From positions 36,012-100,011 of the forward strand of contig JAJZZX010000007.1 in assembly GCA_021797355.1 (NCBI GenBank): 64,000 nt of DNA, written 5' to 3'. Each line of letters opens with the position of its first letter. Position 1 is the stretch's first letter. This document shows positions 1-9,123 of the stretch, in pieces. Source of the stretch: Thermoplasmata archaeon (GTDB lineage: Archaea; Thermoplasmatota; Thermoplasmata; Thermoplasmatales; Thermoplasmataceae). The notes beneath the pieces were generated by a model. It did no database searches. It was not told the DNA's origin and saw only the letters and a list, made by a program, of their open reading frames with translations. The translations under genes were made by a program, and so were the position numbers.

Positions 1-669
1 GTGATAAACAACACGATCCAGATAATCAGCGAAGCCCAGGAGTTTCTGGAAATTGAAACTACCACGGAACTATTGGGCTACTTTTCAGAATCATTGCTCA
101 AGAAGGCAAGATCGGGGATCAGAATTCTTCTCCTACTGTTCGGCGCAAGAGGCGAGAAGATAGACGAGCACTACATCGACATGCTTGACTTTCTGCAGGA
201 TGTGCGTTTCGTCAGCCCAGGGCAGTTTTTCACTGTCATAGCTGACGAATCATCATCAATCTTCATGCCGAGAAACGTTGCTCTTAGCAGTAATGGATTC
301 AGGTATGGCTACGTAATCAGGGACCGGGACATGTCTTGGTTCATATCACATAATTTCTTTTCCGGATGGTACAAGGGAATGGAGATGAAGTCATCCCAAA
401 TGCGGCTACCAGCAACCTACAGATCACAGAGGATAGCTGTTGATGACATATCAAAACTTCTGAGTCAGGGAATCCAGTTGAATTGCCATCTGGAAGGCAT
501 CCACATGAATTCCGGCAAGAAAATTGAGCTTCAGGGCAGAATAGTCAAGGCCAACATCGACAGTGAGATAATAAATTTCATAGTTGAATCCGGAGGGCGA
601 ACCTACAGCGTTGGTGGTTATGACTCCCAGGTGGAGGATATCCAGATGCTGGAGTTGAGAATTTACTGA
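1..669 (+). CDS. TrmB-family sugar-responsive regulator, C-terminal part (cut by window edge)
   Basis: The 222 visible residues match the effector-binding half of TrmB-type archaeal regulators. A PLDc-like segment (about residues 20-125, with YFSESLLKKARSGIRILLL) is followed by the C-terminal sugar-binding domain, ending in the typical GRIV...TYSVGGY...VEDIQ pattern (about 179-216). Family members are about 340 aa with an N-terminal winged helix. That helix is missing here because the reading frame runs off the left edge, so the GTG at base 1 is probably not the true start. The gene converges on the sugar ABC-transporter/glucosidase operon and overlaps its last gene by 7 bp. TrmB proteins repress such operons and are released by the transported sugar. 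That this one controls the neighbouring operon is inferred from position and from the TACT/AGTA repeat at 8642-8661. Confidence 0.72.
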   Translation: MINNTIQIISEAQEFLEIETTTELLGYFSESLLKKARSGIRILLLLFGARGEKIDEHYIDMLDFLQDVRFVSPGQFFTVIADESSSIFMPRNVALSSNGFRYGYVIRDRDMSWFISHNFFSGWYKGMEMKSSQMRLPATYRSQRIAVDDISKLLSQGIQLNCHLEGIHMNSGKKIELQGRIVKANIDSEIINFIVESGGRTYSVGGYDSQVEDIQMLELRIY

Positions 670-2294
670 TCAGGCTCAGGGAAATCCAGGGATGCAACTC
701 CACCCCAGAACCTGAAGTTCAGGATTCTAACCCATTTCCCAAGGATTCCGCTCGACATTACAGGTTTCCATGCCAGCCTGCCATTTTTAATTGAGGTGCC
801 AAGCGCACCCATGGTCAGGCATTCTGCGTAAAATGCTGCAGACCAGGCCTGAAGGTAGCAACCCTCCGGGTTATTTACAATTTCAGGGAATGATATGGGC
901 GAGTGCGATCCAAGGCTCAGCTTCAGGATATCGAAGTATTTCCTGAAAGTCTCATGGTCTCCATAGAGCATTGCTCCCATGGCCATCATGCCATTATTCA
1001 TGGGCATTACGTTCCCTTCAGATCCTACCCTGATGCCGCTTCTCCCCGATATCCTCTCAAGGCCACCGCCTTCAGACATGAATTCTTTGTACTGTGATTC
1101 CGAAGCAACACCGGTGTAAAATGGCACAACTGAGGTCCAGAAGCCCCTATCCAAGGGAACACCATCAACAATGCGATTGGCAAACGTGCCTGCCTCGCCA
1201 ATCCAGAAATCGTTCCTTATCCTTTTTACAACATCATTCCTGATGCTGCTCAGATCATCGAAATCAAGCCCCACATAGGAATCACCAATCGCAGGCTGAA
1301 GCTCCAGCAGAGCTTCCAGGCTCCTGGCAAAAAATGACGCAGTATCTATGTCTATGCCGGTGCCAGCATCAATATCCTCCATAATGCCTCTTCCTGACAA
1401 TCCCGAATTAAGGACATATCTTGCTGTCATGGAAATGCTTCTGGAATGCAGTTTCGCGAACTGCAAGTCGCCACTCCACTGTACATACTCATTTAACATC
1501 CAGGGAAAAATGGCGCTCTCTTCCAGGTCCCCGTAATTGTATACATAACCGTTTGTTACAACTTCATGAGGTATCCTTCCGTTTACGGAATGGGAAATGA
1601 GATTGTTCAAGGAAGATCTTACCTCATAAAACATCCCTGACATCATCATTCCTCGAACAGAAAGCAGCGTATCTATTCCAAAAAACCAGGGAAAATCAGG
1701 GTGGCCTGCCGTAATTCCATATCCTGCCAATGGGGAGTATGACATCAGCTGTGTCATGTTTGCCTTTGCAACTTCGTATGCAGTGGATATTTCATTTTTT
1801 TCACAGTAAATGTGATTATAATCACGATTTGTTGCATGCAAGCCCTTCAGATCATCCATAACTATGGGGTCTAACAATGTATCCGCAAGTATGGAGGCCG
1901 TGAAGCGCCCATTCACTGGGAACTGGATTATGTTCCCCTCCATGGTTTCAGGATCTCCCGGGAAGATGAGGCTCCCTTCCACGGCAATACCATTGAACGA
2001 TGCCTTTGTGCTGACCCTACGACCAGATATGGTGACAACAGGCACATTGTTGCTTAACCAGGCCGAGGCTGGTGAAATATCAAACTTGATTTTAACTTCA
2101 TCTGATACGCTGGCTTCAGCCGTGATCCGAAGCTCCTGCTGGGATCTGAAGCCAATGTCGCATTTAATGCTGCCAAAATCAGCTTCAACCGAGAACGGAG
2201 TGATTTTGCACTGCAGTGGGGCAATTATATTGCCGGATGTTTCAAACCAGAGATTTTTCAGTATTCTTACTGGATGGTGCCAAACCCCTCCCAT
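663..2294 (-). CDS. Glycogen-debranching/amylo-alpha-1,6-glucosidase-like (alpha/alpha)6-barrel glycosidase
   Basis: 543 aa. An N-terminal beta-rich region (to about 165) precedes an (alpha/alpha)6-barrel-like region with PWFFGIDTLL (about 202-211), GRIPHE (about 239-244), an acidic EDIDAGTGIDIDTASFF stretch and GFWTSVVPFYTG (about 384-395). GRIPHE and the aromatic/acidic pattern are shared with the next gene upstream (2422-4380), so the two are diverged paralogues. No signal peptide is visible, so it probably acts in the cytoplasm on oligosaccharide brought in by the adjacent ABC transporter. It is last in the operon. The start ATG has GAGGTGA five bases upstream. The 127-bp gap before it contains CTATATAG near 2345, which could be a weak internal promoter. 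The exact substrate cannot be read from sequence; trehalase/GH15-like activity is an alternative. Confidence 0.6.
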   Translation of the reverse strand: MGGVWHHPVRILKNLWFETSGNIIAPLQCKITPFSVEADFGSIKCDIGFRSQQELRITAEASVSDEVKIKFDISPASAWLSNNVPVVTISGRRVSTKASFNGIAVEGSLIFPGDPETMEGNIIQFPVNGRFTASILADTLLDPIVMDDLKGLHATNRDYNHIYCEKNEISTAYEVAKANMTQLMSYSPLAGYGITAGHPDFPWFFGIDTLLSVRGMMMSGMFYEVRSSLNNLISHSVNGRIPHEVVTNGYVYNYGDLEESAIFPWMLNEYVQWSGDLQFAKLHSRSISMTARYVLNSGLSGRGIMEDIDAGTGIDIDTASFFARSLEALLELQPAIGDSYVGLDFDDLSSIRNDVVKRIRNDFWIGEAGTFANRIVDGVPLDRGFWTSVVPFYTGVASESQYKEFMSEGGGLERISGRSGIRVGSEGNVMPMNNGMMAMGAMLYGDHETFRKYFDILKLSLGSHSPISFPEIVNNPEGCYLQAWSAAFYAECLTMGALGTSIKNGRLAWKPVMSSGILGKWVRILNFRFWGGVASLDFPEPDQ

Positions 2295-2421
2295 TTCACC
2301 TCTTACATGATATCCTATTTCCCCAGGCGCAAAGTCGAGAAAACCTATATAGTACAGGAAAGGGGTGGAGATTGTGAATGGAATATGCCCAGGGGTGGAT
2401 ATTGATCTCTCAATGCCTTTG

Positions 2422-4380
2422 CTAGGGATTCAATTCACTCTCCATCATGCCATGCCTTTCCGATATTGTCACGGATATGCCACTGACAGACACCGCAATA
2501 TCATAATAATTTCCCCTCCAAGGGAGTCTTTTTATCGACAGAGAGTTCCATTTATCCGGAAGAGAGGGCCTTATCGCTTTTCCAAGGTCTTCGGTTTCCG
2601 GGTTCATTAGGCCAAGCATGCCGCCTAACACCGAAAGTATGTACATGGAAGATGACCATCCCTGGGCAAATTGGCCTGTCGGGCTGGGCTGGCAGGAATC
2701 GTAGGTTTCGTTAATCCTTCCCGGATCGGCAGAGTCGTATGCATTCGCCACAAATGTCTGAAGCATTCTGAAGGCATATTCATTGAGGCCGTTGTTATAG
2801 GCTGCCAGAACATACCATCCAGTCATCAGTGGCCAAACTGTTCCTGTGTGGTAGCCGCCATCAAATTTTGGATCGTCGCTGGAGACCGATCTAACTCCCC
2901 AGTCAGTCAGTGTATTAAGATCGGACATTTCAACCAGTTTCTGCTCGACCTCTCCATCCCGCAGGAAGATGGGAGCAATAAGCTGCATGGCGCTTTTAAT
3001 TATCCTGGTTTTCTGGCCTTCTATTGAATCGACGAACCCGTCGTCTCTAAAGAATGTCCGGAGGTATATCTCCTTCAGATGCTGGTATGAGACACCAGAA
3101 ATGTCTTCTCCTACGAGTTTAACGACCTGAAGCCACAGTGCATTTATATCAACGCATTTCCCATCCCTGTCTGCCGCCCATGTCTCTGGCCATCCGATAA
3201 GACCCCTTTTGAAATTGTTCTCTAGGAGCAGGTCGCCATCGGCATCACAACTCCGTGAAAACCTGAAAACCGATTCTGTAACTTCACTGGGAAATGGGGT
3301 ATAGCCCCACCATCGCAGGCTGGAGTTATCCATTATCCAGAGAAGGTTGCTGTCAATGGACATGAACCTGGTATCTAGATTGTGGTCTGATATGACATAA
3401 TCCTGATTTCCTGCCTGCGACAGCCCAATCTCGTGAGGTATCCTGCCATTCTCAGCGTACCTCAGTAGTGTTTCCATATGCTTCCTGGTAAGATTTCCAA
3501 GCCCGCACATATTGGCGGCAAGCCCCATCCATAGCCCATCCCGACCGAAATACCAGGAGAACACAGGAAATCCTGCAAACCAGCCTTCGCCTGTTGGAGA
3601 ACTGTTGAAGAACTCCAGAAGATCGTGTTTCGCCCACAAGAAGAGCTTGTTAAATTTCCTGTCCGGCGTTGAGAGAACAGTATGGCCTAAAATGGATTTG
3701 TGGAAGCTGATTGTCTTTTCCAGATCTACGTCATGCTTCGGGAGCCTCCCGGATACAACGATATTGAAATAAGAGAATCTGTCAACGTAAATCGTCAGAT
3801 TGCCGTTATTTAGTTCCTTTCTTACTTTGCCGTCAGAGGATACTGAGAAGAAAGTCTGGCCTCCTGTGCTGCTGACCCAAAAGCCGTTTCCCTCCTCCTT
3901 CAGGGCAAATTGTTTTCCTCTGGATTCGCCAGGCCAAGCCTCTGAATGAGCTATTTCCATGGATACGGCAGCACTGTGCCTGGAATTAGAAACGAACAGA
4001 ATGTCAAGTGCATCCTCCTCATAACTGATATAATCCAGGCGCTCCACCTCGCCGTATCCCCGATATATGTAGCCAAGTCCCCTTACGTACTTCCGGAATG
4101 TATCTGCTGCCCTGTGGCCGTCAATGGACACCTTCATTGATGATATATGCCCAACATTATCTATCCAGAATCCGGTACGGCTTCGCCTGAAATCAGAGGG
4201 AATCAGATCGCCGTTCTGGTAGCATATGAAATGGCTTGAACTTCCTTTGATGAGAGAGTAATGAAAACCGTCCAGCGGAGACGATGGGATCTTTACCCAG
4301 TGTAACGGGTCAGACTCATTGCTGTCCTGATCAAAACCTTTGCACTGTATTATCAGGTCTCTCTGCAGATTCAATTTCAT
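2422..4380 (-). CDS. Amylo-alpha-1,6-glucosidase-like glycosidase (GDE_C family)
   Basis: 652 aa with the layout of archaeal and bacterial debranching-type glucosidases. An N-terminal beta-sandwich-like part (to about 225) is followed by the helical barrel, starting near WYFGRDGLW (about 276-284, the W-FGRD signature), then GRIPHEIG, DTRFMSIDSNLLWIMD, GLIGWPETWAADRDG and GGYHTGTVWPLMTGWY. Acidic residues in these blocks are the likely catalytic pair, but I cannot assign them individually. There is no signal peptide. The 5' end overlaps the transporter ATPase by 50 bp in another frame, and the ATG has GGAG about 9 bases upstream, so translation is probably coupled to the ATPase. With the shorter paralogue downstream it would hydrolyse imported oligosaccharide to glucose. 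Confidence 0.68.
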   Translation of the reverse strand: MKLNLQRDLIIQCKGFDQDSNESDPLHWVKIPSSPLDGFHYSLIKGSSSHFICYQNGDLIPSDFRRSRTGFWIDNVGHISSMKVSIDGHRAADTFRKYVRGLGYIYRGYGEVERLDYISYEEDALDILFVSNSRHSAAVSMEIAHSEAWPGESRGKQFALKEEGNGFWVSSTGGQTFFSVSSDGKVRKELNNGNLTIYVDRFSYFNIVVSGRLPKHDVDLEKTISFHKSILGHTVLSTPDRKFNKLFLWAKHDLLEFFNSSPTGEGWFAGFPVFSWYFGRDGLWMGLAANMCGLGNLTRKHMETLLRYAENGRIPHEIGLSQAGNQDYVISDHNLDTRFMSIDSNLLWIMDNSSLRWWGYTPFPSEVTESVFRFSRSCDADGDLLLENNFKRGLIGWPETWAADRDGKCVDINALWLQVVKLVGEDISGVSYQHLKEIYLRTFFRDDGFVDSIEGQKTRIIKSAMQLIAPIFLRDGEVEQKLVEMSDLNTLTDWGVRSVSSDDPKFDGGYHTGTVWPLMTGWYVLAAYNNGLNEYAFRMLQTFVANAYDSADPGRINETYDSCQPSPTGQFAQGWSSSMYILSVLGGMLGLMNPETEDLGKAIRPSLPDKWNSLSIKRLPWRGNYYDIAVSVSGISVTISERHGMMESELNP

Positions 4381-5473
4381 CCGTACTCATCTCCTTAATG
4401 ATCTTTCCCGTCTCGGCGTTAAAAATGTAAAGCATCCCCTTTCCTATGGAGAAATGCATGAGGTCTCCATGCTGGTACCTGTTAATTTCTGAGACATTGC
4501 TCATGCTCCTCCGGACAACAGCCTTCAAGGGTTTCCCCCCAGCCAGCGAGTTTATCTCGTTGTTGCTGCCGGAGAGGATTGTATAGTCAAATTCTGCCTC
4601 TATTGGCCCTTTTGCATCGGGGATAAGGCTCTCAGGCCGTATTCCCAGAGTCACCCTTTCAGTCTCCTCTGGCAGGTCTGGAACAGCGGTTATTTTCTTT
4701 CCCTGGAAATAGAGGCCAGTAACGCCTCTTTCTTTGCTGACAGTGCAGTCAAGAAGGTTCATGGGGGGATTTCCTATGAAAGATGCAACAAAAGAGTCCC
4801 GTGGGTGATCGTAAAGCTCAGTTGGATCACCTACCTGCACAATCCTGCCTCCATTTATAATGACTATCCTGTCGGCCAGTGCCATTGCCTCGTCCTGATC
4901 ATGGCATACGTAAATCGTCGTCTTTCCTACTCGGTCATGGAAGTTCCTCAGCTCCCCAAGCATCTCATGCCTGAGCTTGGCATCCAGGTTGCTTAGGGGC
5001 TCATCCATAAGGTAAACCGACGGATCCCTTACCATTGCCCTAGCCAGCCCAACCCTCTGCTGTTCTCCTCCAGAGAGCTGCTTCGGATATTTCTTGAGGT
5101 AACCGTCAATGTGAAGCGTCCTGGCCACCTCCTCGACACGCTTCTGTATCTCATTGCGTGGGAGCTTCTTCAGCTTGAGGTTCAGGGAGATGTTGTCGTA
5201 TACCGTCATATGCGGGTAGAGTGCAAAATTCTGGAACACCATGGCAACATTTCTGTCAGATGGGTAATAACCTGTTACATCCACATCATCTATGTATACA
5301 GACCCTTCAGTGGGTTCAATAAGTCCAGATACGCATCGAAGTAGTGTGGTCTTTCCGCTTCCGGATGACCCGAGTATGACGAGGAACTCCCCGTCATTTA
5401 CCTCGAGGTTTATATCGTCAAGCGCCAGTTTATCGCCATATTTAAGTCTGAGATTTTCTATTCTTACACCCAA
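4331..5473 (-). CDS. Sugar ABC transporter ATP-binding subunit (MalK/UgpC type)
   Basis: 380 aa. The N-terminal ABC domain has Walker A GSSGSGKTT (35-43), a Q-loop in VFQNFALYPHMT, signature LSGGEQQRV, Walker B VYLMDEP followed by a D-loop SNLD, and a switch histidine in YVCHDQDEA. The C-terminal 130 residues fit the TOBE/OB regulatory extension of carbohydrate importers. It energises the two permeases encoded immediately upstream (4-bp gap). Length is normal for the CUT1/MalK group. The 3' end overlaps the glucosidase gene by 50 bp, which is unusually long but both frames are clearly coding. Confidence 0.92.
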   Translation of the reverse strand: MGVRIENLRLKYGDKLALDDINLEVNDGEFLVILGSSGSGKTTLLRCVSGLIEPTEGSVYIDDVDVTGYYPSDRNVAMVFQNFALYPHMTVYDNISLNLKLKKLPRNEIQKRVEEVARTLHIDGYLKKYPKQLSGGEQQRVGLARAMVRDPSVYLMDEPLSNLDAKLRHEMLGELRNFHDRVGKTTIYVCHDQDEAMALADRIVIINGGRIVQVGDPTELYDHPRDSFVASFIGNPPMNLLDCTVSKERGVTGLYFQGKKITAVPDLPEETERVTLGIRPESLIPDAKGPIEAEFDYTILSGSNNEINSLAGGKPLKAVVRRSMSNVSEINRYQHGDLMHFSIGKGMLYIFNAETGKIIKEMSTDEIESAERPDNTVQRF

Positions 5474-5477
5474 TTAA

Positions 5478-6362
5478 TCACCTTGCTGAAACATCAATGG
5501 AAATACCTCTGATGAAGTATTTTTCAAACAGAGCAAAAATAACGACTGTCGGTATTATGGTCAGGATATTTACGGTCATCATCTGATTCCAGTATATCTG
5601 AGTCCCGTTGGCGCCCTTGAAGAAGTTCAGCACAAGAGGAAGAGTAAACAGATTCAGGCTGTGAACTTCCATCAGCGGCCAAAGGAAATTGTTCCACGAC
5701 GATATGAAAGAGAAGATTGTTGCAGCAGCTATAGCAGGGGCTGCCATTGGGGCTGAAACCTTAAAGAATATCTGCCAAGGCTTGAGGCCGTCTATCTTTG
5801 CAGCAAACTCAACCTCCTCTGGTATTGTCATGAAATACTGCCTCATGATGAAGACGTCAAGAGCTGAGGCAATCTGGGGGAATATGAGGCCCTGATAGGT
5901 GCTGAGCCAGTGAATATCCAGCATGAATACGTAAGATGCAATCGATATGACCGGAAACGGAATCATAAGTGTAGCAAGTACTGCATAGAACAGCAGATCC
6001 CTTCCAGGAAACTTGAGTCTGGCAAAGGCATACCCGGCAAGGCTTCCGACAAAAACGCTGCCAGCCACTACAGCAACAGATACCACAACGCTGTTCAGGT
6101 ACCAGAGGGGGAAGTCTCCGAATCCCCAAACAGTCTTTAAGTTTGTTAAGAAATATGCAAGGCTGGTCTTGCTCAGTGGATTCATGTCTGGGGGAAAATT
6201 GGCAAAGATGCTGTTCCTGAAGGCCTTTAATACAGTCCAGTAAAACGGTACAAGATAAATAATGGCCAGTATGATTGATACACCATAGATCAGGATATCC
6301 CTGGCCTGCTTATGCACTCGCTTTACTGGTTTTCGCGTAACTCTCTGTTCACCGTTGAACAT
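5478..6362 (-). CDS. Sugar ABC transporter permease (MalG type)
   Basis: 294 aa with six predicted membrane helices. The cytoplasmic EAA loop reads EEVEFAAKIDGLKPW...P (about 190-215), which docks on the ATPase. A basic N-terminal tail precedes helix 1 (DILIYGVSIILAIIYLVPFYW). Order and length match the MalG partner in CUT1 importers. The start lies one base after the stop of the MalF-type permease, so the pair is probably translationally coupled. Confidence 0.9.
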   Translation of the reverse strand: MFNGEQRVTRKPVKRVHKQARDILIYGVSIILAIIYLVPFYWTVLKAFRNSIFANFPPDMNPLSKTSLAYFLTNLKTVWGFGDFPLWYLNSVVVSVAVVAGSVFVGSLAGYAFARLKFPGRDLLFYAVLATLMIPFPVISIASYVFMLDIHWLSTYQGLIFPQIASALDVFIMRQYFMTIPEEVEFAAKIDGLKPWQIFFKVSAPMAAPAIAAATIFSFISSWNNFLWPLMEVHSLNLFTLPLVLNFFKGANGTQIYWNQMMTVNILTIIPTVVIFALFEKYFIRGISIDVSAR

Positions 6363-6363
6363 G

Positions 6364-7284
6364 CTACCACCTCCGTTCCGTAATTACCCTTCTCTGGGCA
6401 ATTGTCAGCAGCATTATGATAACAAAGAGTATGAAAGAAGCAGCAGCGGCAACACCTATCTCTCCGGTATAGACGAATGTCCTGTTGTAAATGAACATTA
6501 GAGGGACGTAGGTTGATCTGGCGGGCCCACCATCAGTTATTACATAAATCTGGTCAAACAGCTGCATGGCACCCGTAACCCCAAGGATAACTACCAGTAT
6601 GGTGGAGAACCTCAGCATTGGAAAATAGATGTGCCTGAATCTGGCTAAACCGCTTCTAATGCCATCAATCATTGCGGCATCCAGGACTTCCGTTGGGATG
6701 GATTGGAGTCCCGCGGAATATACTATCATAAAGTATGGTGCGGTTGAGAAGATGTTCATGGCCATTATGGCAGGAAAGGCAAAAGTGGTGCTGTACAGCC
6801 AGTTTCTAGGAGGAACCCCAAAGAATGAAAGAACAAAATTCACAAGGCCAGCATTTGAAAATACCCATAGGAATATTATTGACATGGAAACTGGAGACAC
6901 AACGGCTGGAATAAAGACAATCGCTCTTGCCAGGCGGCTTATTTTAGAAGCTCTGTTGAACAGCATAGCAAAACCGAAGGCAAGAAAGGTCTGTACACTG
7001 ACCACTACAGCTGTGTAGATGAGTACGTTTTCAACAGATTTTAAAAATGCGGCACTCTTCATAACAGATATGTAGTTTGAAAACCCCACAGGATATATGG
7101 AGTGGAAGAATGGATCGTAATGGAAAAGGCTAATCACAAAGGAATAAACAGCAGGGAAAAAAGTGAAGGCTGTTAGAAATATGAAAAGTGGGATTATAAA
7201 AATGATCCCGGTAGTCCTTTCGAGTTTGCTCTTTCTTGGTTTTCTCTTCTGCACTCTCAGTGTATTGTATACCTCCGTATCCAA
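6364..7284 (-). CDS. Sugar ABC transporter permease (MalF type)
   Basis: 306 aa, six predicted helices. The first (IIFIIPLFIFLTAFTFFPAVYSFVI) follows a strongly basic N-terminus (RVQKRKPRKSKLER). The EAA loop is TEVLDAAMIDGIRSGLARF. It pairs with the downstream permease to form the transmembrane channel for the sugar delivered by the binding protein encoded just upstream. It lacks the extra periplasmic domain of E. coli MalF and matches the short archaeal form. Confidence 0.9.
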   Translation of the reverse strand: MDTEVYNTLRVQKRKPRKSKLERTTGIIFIIPLFIFLTAFTFFPAVYSFVISLFHYDPFFHSIYPVGFSNYISVMKSAAFLKSVENVLIYTAVVVSVQTFLAFGFAMLFNRASKISRLARAIVFIPAVVSPVSMSIIFLWVFSNAGLVNFVLSFFGVPPRNWLYSTTFAFPAIMAMNIFSTAPYFMIVYSAGLQSIPTEVLDAAMIDGIRSGLARFRHIYFPMLRFSTILVVILGVTGAMQLFDQIYVITDGGPARSTYVPLMFIYNRTFVYTGEIGVAAAASFILFVIIMLLTIAQRRVITERRW

Positions 7285-7303
7285 CTAATCCACCATTGTT
7301 GTA

Positions 7304-8620
7304 CTATAGTGAAGACGATCCCTTAAGCCCACTGTTGGTCACGTCCACTATCTGCTGGTATGCCTGGGTTGGCGTCAACTTGCCGGCAAAGAGGTCAGCA
7401 ATGGCTGCATGTGCCTGTGCTTCGACTGCTGTGAAATTCGTTGTGTTGTAATTCCAGCCGTATGCATAGGGGAACTGTTTTCCAGCGTAGCTCTGTATTG
7501 GGAAGTTGGTTTTGTACCAGGAACTCTCCAGTATGGCAGTCCTCGACGGTAGGGCGAGTCCCTTTGAAACCCATGATTTCTCCCCAACCGGGCCAGTGAA
7601 GTACTCAACAAACTGTTCAGCAATCCATTTCTGTGTGCCAGTAAGTGCACTGTTAATGGCAAGTCCCACATTGAACATCATGGTTGCATTCTGGACATCT
7701 GACGGCATAACCATGTATCCCACTGCAGCACTGTCGTTCTGGAAGTATGAACCATTTTCGGATAGGACCGGTACTGTCCAGGTACCACTTACAACCATGC
7801 CTACCTTTCCAGAGGCAAAGTCGCCGCCGTTCCAGCCTGCACTTAGATTTGTATTAAGTCCTGCCAGCCCACTGGAGTAGAGTCCGTACCAGAAATTAAT
7901 GGCAGTCTGCAATCCCCCTATATTGCTGGAGGCTCCGGTTCCGCTCTGGTTTATCCACTGCCCTCCGTCTTCATGCATGAAAGCCAGAATACGTGCAAAC
8001 TGGGGACCAACAACCATTGGATAATAACCGCTTCCGGAATTGGGCAGTTTGCTCTCGTTCGCCTTCAGCATGGTAAGAGTATTTGTGAAGTTGCTCCAGT
8101 TCCAGTTAGTGTAGTTACTAGGATACGGTACATGTTCAGCATTGAAGATGTTCTTATTAAAGTAAACCAGTAGAGGACTCCAGTCCTTTGGCGCAGCATA
8201 AATCTGTCCCTTCTGCTCAAATGAGCTTATTATGCTTGGAGCAAATCCTGAAAGATTGTATGATGCGTTTGAAGATAGCACTGGTGTGAGATTCATCAGA
8301 TAGCCGCCTTTGACAAATTCTGGCAAAGCATCATTCTCCATATAGAACACCGCGGGGCCAGAACCTGAAGAAAGCTCAGTAGACAGTGTTCCATAGTAAT
8401 TGCTTGTTATGGGCACAAACTTCACGGTAACATTTGGATGCAGGCTGTTGAACTGATTCACCATCTGTACGTCAAAGGTATACTCCTCGCCACTCGAAAC
8501 CCAACCTGAAAAAACAATGGTTGGTTTGCTGGCGGTATGAACGTAAGCCTCAAATCCTCCTACCGCAACAATGACAACTATCACGGCAACAATTATCGCC
8601 ATGAGACCTTTTCTCTCCAT
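7304..8620 (-). CDS. Extracellular sugar-binding protein of ABC transporter
   Basis: About 438 aa. A short basic N-terminus is followed by one hydrophobic anchor (GLMAIIVAVIVVIVAVGGFEAYV), then a family-1 extracellular solute-binding domain (PTIVFSGWVSSGEEYTFDV..., FNSLHPNVTVKFVP). There is no lipobox cysteine, so it is probably held by the uncleaved helix. The exported part is rich in Asn-Xaa-Ser/Thr, as in archaeal glycosylated surface proteins. A longer frame begins with a GTG at 8638, but I prefer the ATG at 8620 because GGTGGAAGGA lies just upstream. First gene of the operon, directly behind the TACT/AGTA inverted repeat. Confidence 0.88.
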   Translation of the reverse strand: MERKGLMAIIVAVIVVIVAVGGFEAYVHTASKPTIVFSGWVSSGEEYTFDVQMVNQFNSLHPNVTVKFVPITSNYYGTLSTELSSGSGPAVFYMENDALPEFVKGGYLMNLTPVLSSNASYNLSGFAPSIISSFEQKGQIYAAPKDWSPLLVYFNKNIFNAEHVPYPSNYTNWNWSNFTNTLTMLKANESKLPNSGSGYYPMVVGPQFARILAFMHEDGGQWINQSGTGASSNIGGLQTAINFWYGLYSSGLAGLNTNLSAGWNGGDFASGKVGMVVSGTWTVPVLSENGSYFQNDSAAVGYMVMPSDVQNATMMFNVGLAINSALTGTQKWIAEQFVEYFTGPVGEKSWVSKGLALPSRTAILESSWYKTNFPIQSYAGKQFPYAYGWNYNTTNFTAVEAQAHAAIADLFAGKLTPTQAYQQIVDVTNSGLKGSSSL

Positions 8621-8641
8621 TTTTAATCCTTCCACCAATTG

Positions 8642-8661
8642 ATACTAATTGGCATTAGTAT
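8642..8661. promoter_or_regulatory. Inverted repeat, candidate TrmB operator
   Basis: Perfect 8-bp arms ATACTAAT and ATTAGTAT separated by TGGC. The outer TACT/AGTA half-sites resemble the site described for Thermococcus TrmB. The repeat sits between the TATA box and the start of the binding-protein gene, where a bound repressor would block transcription. A TrmB-like gene lies at the other end of the operon. Assignment to that regulator is inference. Confidence 0.6.
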
Positions 8662-8667
8662 ATTAAA
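8659..8667 (-). promoter_or_regulatory. TATA box of sugar-transport operon
   Basis: TTTAATATA read on the minus strand, about 40 bp upstream of the preferred ATG. This predicts transcription initiation near 8635-8640. The box abuts the inverted repeat, so operator occupancy and TBP binding would interfere. Confidence 0.55.
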
Positions 8668-9123
8668 ATTCATCTATATCAATCTTACTCTAAGGATATT
8701 GCCAATAACCAATCTCCTGCATTTGATAACAGGGCCAGTAATCAAGCCATTATCTATTTTGTGCAATGCAGAAAAGCGTATATCACTCATCGACGTATCT
8801 TCATTACAATGATGCGCCTATCTTCAATATTGGCAGATACCATTACACTACCAACATGGAAATTGAGTGCGTTAATTCCCTCGAAATAAAAGTCACCGAA
8901 TGCCCTTTCCTTGATGTTAGCCATCTTTCTCACTGTGTCTGGGAAATCTGAATCAGAGCAATGGGTCGTCTGTATGAGCGTGCTTCATTTCGGCGTTATG
9001 GTTTTTCACTACAATCAATTCAACTTAAATGGTCTAGGCTTTGAGGCAGATAGTGATAATATCCCGACGCCCTAGAAAATTGTCAAAGGATAAATTCTTG
9101 TTAACATTAATGGAGAAGATAAC
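8668..9123. other. AT-rich gene-free stretch with possible coding remnant
   Basis: No convincing intact gene. On the minus strand, 8787-8924 encodes 45 protein-like residues (MANIKERAFGDFYFEG... to VMKIRR), and the same frame stays open upstream to about 8970 without a start. This looks like the tail of a decayed gene, but I recognise no family. The last 20 bp carry GGAG upstream of the DUF72 gene start. Confidence 0.3.

Noticed and set aside
2365..2610. 81-codon plus-strand frame over the glucosidase genes
   Set aside because: Lies mostly antisense to a clearly coding gene and has no family features.
7506..7880. 124-codon plus-strand frame
   Set aside because: Antisense shadow of the sugar-binding protein gene.
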